From an uncultured Clostridia bacterium (lineage in GTDB: Bacteria > Bacillota_A > Clostridia > Christensenellales > CAG-138), in the NCBI GenBank assembly GCA_946623765.1, contig CAMORL010000053.1:1-10178 (forward strand): 10,178 bases of DNA, written 5' to 3'. The translations under genes and the position numbers were made by a program. Of this stretch, positions 7,167 to 10,178 are shown one piece after another (position 1 is the stretch's first letter; the number at the start of each line of letters is the position of its first letter). The notes under the pieces were generated by a model. It ran no database searches. It was not told the origin of the DNA and saw only the letters and a program-made list of their open reading frames with translations.

Positions 7167-7172
7167 AAGGAG
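7167..7172 (+). promoter_or_regulatory. Ribosome binding site deciding the metG start
   Basis: AAGGAG at 7167-7172 lies ten bases before the ATG at 7183. The reading frame stays open back to a TTG at 7126, but that TTG is part of the -35 element. An ATG at 7178 is out of frame. The start at 7183 is therefore preferred. Confidence 0.8.
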
Positions 7173-7182
7173 AGGGAATGCC

Positions 7183-9126
7183 ATGAGACAGAAATATTAC
7201 ATCACAACGGCGATCGCATATGCGTCCGGTAAGCCGCATATCGGCAACACCTATGAAGCGATTCTGACCGACAGCATTGCACGCTGGAAACGCTACGAAG
7301 GATATGACGTGTATCTGCAGACCGGCACGGACGAGCACGGTCAGAAGATCGAGGACAAGGCAAAAGCGGCGGGCGTCACGCCCAAGGAATACGTCGATCG
7401 GGTCGCGGGCGAGATCAAGCGCCTTTGGGACCTGGTCGGCACCAGCTACGACCGCTTCATCCGCACCACGGACGAAGACCACGTTCGCACCGTCCAGAAG
7501 ATCTTCAAATATATGTATGACAAGGGCGACATCTATAAGGGCTATTACGAAGGCATGTACTGCGTGCCCTGCGAATCGTTCTTCACGCCCTCGCAGCTCG
7601 TGGACGGCAAGTGCCCCGACTGCGGCAGAGACGTTCAGCCCGCAAAGGAGGAAGCGTACTTCTTCAAGATGAGCAAGTATGCGGACCGCCTGATCGACTA
7701 CATCAATACGCATCCCGATTTCATCAAACCCGTGTCGCGCAAGAACGAGATGATGAACAACTTCCTGCTGCCCGGTCTTCAGGACCTGTGCGTGTCGCGC
7801 ACGTCGTTCAAATGGGGAATCCCGGTCGATTTCGACCCGAAGCACGTCGTCTACGTGTGGCTTGACGCGCTCGCGAACTACATCACCTGCATCGGCTACG
7901 AATGCGGCGGCGAATCCTCCGAGCTTTTCAAAAAGCTGTGGCCCGCCGATCTGCACGTGATCGGAAAGGATATCATTCGCTTCCACACGATCTACTGGCC
8001 GATCTTCCTGATGTCGCTCGATCTGCCCCTGCCGAAGACCGTGTTCGGCCATCCGTGGCTTTTGCAGCAGGGCGATAAGATGAGCAAGTCCAAGGGCAAC
8101 GTCATGTATGCGGACGACCTTTGCGATCTGTTCGGCGTGGACGCGGTGCGCTACTACGTGCTCAACGAGATGCCGTTCGACAACGACGGCTCGATCACGT
8201 GGGACAATCTGATCGAGCGGCTGAACGCGGATCTGGCGAACACGCTCGGCAACCTCGTCAACCGCACGGTCGCGATGAGCAATAAGTATTTCGGCGGCTG
8301 CGTGAAGCGTACCGACGTCACGGAGCCGGTCGACGACGAGCTGAAACTCGTTGCGGCGACGGCGTTTTCGCACGTGAAGCAGGCGATGGACGATCTTCGC
8401 ATCGCCGACGCGCTCGGAGAGATCTTCAACATCTTCCGCCGCTGCAATAAATACATCGACGAGACCGCGCCGTGGGTGCTTGCAAAGGATCCCGAAAAGG
8501 CGGACCGGCTTTCCGAGGTGCTCTATAACCTGATCGAAAGCATCTCGATCGGCGCGAACCTGCTTGCGCCGTTCCTGCCGACGACCGCAGCGCATATCCA
8601 AAAGCAGATCAACGCAAAACCGCGTGAAATCGAAACGCTGGCGACGTTCGGCATGTATCCCGGCGAAGGCGGCAAGGTTGCCGAAAAGCCCGAGATTCTG
8701 TTTGCCCGTCTCGATCCGAAGGTCGTCATGGAACAGGTCGAAGCGATTCAGGCTAAGTACAAACAGCCCGAGACGCCCGAACTGCCCGCGATCAAAGATG
8801 AGATCGCCTATGACGACTTTACAAAGCTCGATCTGCGTCTCGGAAAGGTCGTTGCCTGCGAAGAGGTCAAGCGCGCGAAAAAACTGCTGAAGCTCACGGT
8901 CGACATCGGCGTCGAGCAGCGCACGGTCGTTTCCGGCATCAAGACGTGGTATAAACCGGAGGATCTGATCGGAAAAACGGTCGTGGTCGTTGCGAATCTC
9001 AAGCCGGTTACGCTCTGCGGCGTCGAAAGCCACGGCATGATCCTTGCCGCGTCCGACCCGGAGGATAAGGAACTTGCGTTCGTCACGCCCGAAAAGGCGC
9101 TGAAGCCGGGCTGGGTGGTGCGCTGA
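7183..9126 (+). CDS. metG: Methionyl-tRNA synthetase with C-terminal tRNA-binding domain
   Basis: MetG charges tRNA-Met with methionine in the cytoplasm, an essential step for initiation and elongation. The product is 647 residues, normal for the two-part bacterial form. Visible in order are the HIGH-type motif HIGN (19-22), TGTDEHGQKI (48-57), a single zinc knuckle with CVPC (127-130) and CPDC (144-147), VWLDALANYI (225-234), and the KMSKS loop (299-303). Next comes the helical anticodon-binding region (about 340-480), then an OB-fold Trbp111-like tRNA-binding domain (about 544-647, with LDLRLGKVV and GIKTWYKPEDLIGK). That domain usually makes the enzyme a dimer. The N-terminal sequence MRQKYYITTAIAY is standard and supports the chosen start. 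It has its own strong promoter and shares one base with the following tatD (TGATG). No T-box fits in the short leader. Confidence 0.97.
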   Translation: MRQKYYITTAIAYASGKPHIGNTYEAILTDSIARWKRYEGYDVYLQTGTDEHGQKIEDKAKAAGVTPKEYVDRVAGEIKRLWDLVGTSYDRFIRTTDEDHVRTVQKIFKYMYDKGDIYKGYYEGMYCVPCESFFTPSQLVDGKCPDCGRDVQPAKEEAYFFKMSKYADRLIDYINTHPDFIKPVSRKNEMMNNFLLPGLQDLCVSRTSFKWGIPVDFDPKHVVYVWLDALANYITCIGYECGGESSELFKKLWPADLHVIGKDIIRFHTIYWPIFLMSLDLPLPKTVFGHPWLLQQGDKMSKSKGNVMYADDLCDLFGVDAVRYYVLNEMPFDNDGSITWDNLIERLNADLANTLGNLVNRTVAMSNKYFGGCVKRTDVTEPVDDELKLVAATAFSHVKQAMDDLRIADALGEIFNIFRRCNKYIDETAPWVLAKDPEKADRLSEVLYNLIESISIGANLLAPFLPTTAAHIQKQINAKPREIETLATFGMYPGEGGKVAEKPEILFARLDPKVVMEQVEAIQAKYKQPETPELPAIKDEIAYDDFTKLDLRLGKVVACEEVKRAKKLLKLTVDIGVEQRTVVSGIKTWYKPEDLIGKTVVVVANLKPVTLCGVESHGMILAASDPEDKELAFVTPEKALKPGWVVR

Positions 9127-9893
9127 TGCGGATCTTCGATACCCACGCGCATCTTCTCGACGAGCAGTTTGATGCGGACCGCGAAGAACTCATTGCGTCG
9201 CTTCCGCAAGCCGGGATCGCCCACGTCATGGAAGCCTGCTGCGACGAGGCGGGCATCGACAGGGTCGCGGATCTCGTGAAGCGCGTGCCGTTCTTTTTCG
9301 GCAGCGCGGGCGTGCATCCGCATTCCGCGGACGAGTTTACGCCGGATACGCTCGATCATATCCGGGACGCTCTGAAAAGAGAACGCATGGTTGCGATCGG
9401 AGAGATCGGTCTCGATTACCATTACGATTTTTCCCCGCGCGACGTGCAGCGTGACTGCTTCGACGCGCAGCTTGCGCTGGCGGCAGAGCTTCGCCGTCCC
9501 GTCATCATCCATGACCGGGAAGCGCACGGCGACACGATGGATCTTCTGCGGCATTATCGCGGAAATCTGTCCGGCGTCATGCACTGCTTTTCCGCGAGTT
9601 ACGAAATCGCAAAGGAATGTATCGATCTCGGACTGTTCGTTGCGTTCGGCGGCGCGCTGACGTTCAAAAACGCCGTTCATCAATGGGAGATCGCGGCAAA
9701 GCTCCCGCTGGATCGGCTTCTGATCGAAACCGACTGTCCCTATATGACGCCGGTGCCGTTTCGCGGCAAGCGCAACGATCCCACGCGCATCGTACTGACG
9801 CTTCAAAAGCTTTCGGAGCTGCGCGGCACGGACGCGGAAACGCTCTCGGAAGCGCTCTTTGAAAACAGCTTCCGCGCTTTTTCCATCCGATAG
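9126..9893 (+). CDS. tatD: TatD-family metal-dependent hydrolase (DNase)
   Basis: TatD-family proteins are TIM-barrel metallohydrolases acting as 3'-5' nucleases on DNA, implicated in repair and DNA turnover. The product is 255 residues, typical for the family. The metal-binding set is complete: DTHAHL near the N-terminus (His7, His9), GEIGLDYH with Glu93, VIIHDRE with His129, MHCFS with His153, and ETDCPYMTPVPFRGKRNDP with Asp203. The ATG overlaps the metG stop by one base (TGATG) and has no strong ribosome binding site, so translational coupling to metG is likely. The metG-tatD pair is a common arrangement in Bacillota, where it is often followed by rnmV and ksgA. Here non-coding sequence follows instead within the window. 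The paralogue naming (TatD, YcfH or YabD type) cannot be settled from sequence alone, but the metG neighbour favours the YabD/YcfH type. Confidence 0.93.
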   Translation: MRIFDTHAHLLDEQFDADREELIASLPQAGIAHVMEACCDEAGIDRVADLVKRVPFFFGSAGVHPHSADEFTPDTLDHIRDALKRERMVAIGEIGLDYHYDFSPRDVQRDCFDAQLALAAELRRPVIIHDREAHGDTMDLLRHYRGNLSGVMHCFSASYEIAKECIDLGLFVAFGGALTFKNAVHQWEIAAKLPLDRLLIETDCPYMTPVPFRGKRNDPTRIVLTLQKLSELRGTDAETLSEALFENSFRAFSIR

Positions 9894-9926
9894 GCAGTCC
9901 TTTGCAGCCATATACGTTTTTTTGCG

Positions 9927-9949
9927 GGGCGTCCGGTCGGACGCCCTTT
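9927..9949 (+). terminator. Hairpin after tatD, possible weak terminator
   Basis: GGGCGTCC (9927-9934) and GGACGCCC (9939-9946) pair perfectly over eight bases around a GGTC loop. TTGC at 9922-9925 and GCAA at 9950-9953 could extend it. Only three T residues follow the stem, so termination would be weak. The seven-T run lies before the stem, not after it. It is the first strong hairpin after the metG-tatD pair. Confidence 0.5.
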
Positions 9950-9965
9950 GCAATTCGGAAAAACC

Positions 9966-9996
9966 GCAGGGGACGGTCGGATCTTTCCGTCCCTGC
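9966..9996. repeat. Second hairpin (inverted repeat)
   Basis: GCAGGGGACGG (9966-9976) pairs with CCGTCCCTGC (9987-9996) with one bulged G and a ten-base loop. No T-run follows, so it is not an obvious terminator. Confidence 0.6.
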
Positions 9997-10038
9997 AGGC
10001 GGTGACGCGCTTTGCAGCTCCCCCCTTGTGAAAGCGAA

Positions 10039-10060
10039 ACCGTCACCGATCCGTGACGGT
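10039..10060. repeat. Third hairpin (perfect inverted repeat)
   Basis: ACCGTCAC (10039-10046) and GTGACGGT (10053-10060) form a perfect eight-base stem with a CGATCC loop. An upstream GGTGACG (10001-10007) can pair instead with CGTCACC (10041-10047), so two mutually exclusive folds are possible. No T-run follows. Confidence 0.6.
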
Positions 10061-10080
10061 GGGGCCGGTCCTGCCCCTTT
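10061..10080. repeat. Fourth, short hairpin (GGGGC/GCCCC)
   Basis: GGGGC (10061-10065) pairs with GCCCC (10073-10077) around a seven-base loop, immediately after the previous stem and followed by three T residues. It is short, and may only act together with its neighbour. Confidence 0.4.
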
Positions 10081-10083
10081 GGG

Positions 10084-10112
10084 AAAAAGAAGACCGCTGA
10101 AACGGTCTTCTT
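10084..10112 (-). terminator. Hairpin terminator, best read on the minus strand
   Basis: AAGAAGACCG (10087-10096) and CGGTCTTCTT (10103-10112) form a perfect ten-base stem with a six-base loop. Read on the minus strand the stem runs into CTTCTTTTT, a good U-tail. On the plus strand it is followed by GAAGTT, a poor tail. It therefore fits a minus-strand gene ending just to the right, or a two-way terminator that also stops metG-tatD transcripts. Confidence 0.6.
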
Positions 10113-10120
10113 GAAGTTCG

Positions 10121-10166
10121 GTATTGATACGTTCGGATCGATCCTTTCATTCGGATCTGTATTGAT
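10121..10166. repeat. Short interleaved direct repeats near the right edge
   Basis: GTATTGAT occurs at 10121-10128 and 10159-10166, and TTCGGATC at 10132-10139 and 10150-10157, giving the order A-B-B-A in the same orientation. A ten-base palindrome GGATCGATCC lies at 10135-10144. The significance is unknown. Confidence 0.4.
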
Positions 10167-10178
10167 CAAAATGCTTCT

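Larger units (their letters stand above)
9894..10178. other. Non-coding region after tatD with dense hairpins
   Basis: This 285-base stretch after the tatD stop has no convincing gene. It contains a seven-T run at 9917-9923 and hairpins at 9927-9946, 9966-9996, 10039-10060, 10061-10077 and 10087-10112. The far right holds short repeats. Reading frames across it have no ribosome binding site and no recognisable protein pattern. Confidence 0.75.

Noticed and set aside
6322..9033. 903-residue open frame antisense to metG and the DUF4003 gene
   Set aside because: It crosses two real genes and a promoter on the opposite strand, has shadow-type composition, and shows no protein family pattern.
8808..10169. 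453-residue minus-strand frame across tatD and the non-coding end
   Set aside because: It is antisense to tatD, runs through the hairpin region and has no recognisable domain. Its openness reflects GC bias.

Overview
The window looks like a GC-rich, endospore-forming member of the Bacillota, most likely a clostridial-type lineage. The reasons are the divergent spmA-spmB spore maturation pair, a MecA/PBP3-type penicillin-binding protein, a clostridial-style MurG, a DUF4003 gene, and strong AGGAG-type ribosome binding sites with a near-consensus sigma-A promoter. The genus cannot be fixed from the sequence. Almost everything is chromosomal housekeeping. I see no transposase, integrase, CRISPR array, tRNA or rRNA.

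Layout. Positions 1-1018 (minus strand) hold spmA and the front part of spmB, which runs off the left edge. An A/T-rich divergent intergenic region (1019-1144) carries an extended -10 promoter for the plus strand. Positions 1145-7122 (plus) hold a tight four-gene run: a class B penicillin-binding protein, murG, a three-part RNA methyltransferase (helical repeats, THUMP-like part, class I methyltransferase) and a DUF4003 protein. The last three overlap by ATGA, which suggests translational coupling. Immediately after the DUF4003 stop comes a near-perfect sigma-A promoter (TTGACA, 17 bp, TATACT) driving metG and tatD (7183-9893), which overlap by one base. The last 285 bases have no convincing gene but contain several consecutive hairpins. 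One of them reads best as a terminator for a minus-strand gene arriving from the right.

How the genes work together. The penicillin-binding protein and MurG act at successive steps of peptidoglycan building: MurG finishes lipid II and the PBP cross-links the polymer. SpmA/SpmB act in spore core dehydration and are classically linked to spore cortex genes. The methyltransferase and metG serve tRNA or rRNA modification and charging. TatD is a metal-dependent nuclease that commonly sits behind metG.

Nothing here is a clear new system. The observations most worth a second look are the helical-repeat/THUMP/methyltransferase fusion coupled to murG, its DUF4003 partner with a cysteine-rich tail, the acidic insert in the PBP, the absence of a long leader in front of metG, and the hairpin-dense region after tatD.
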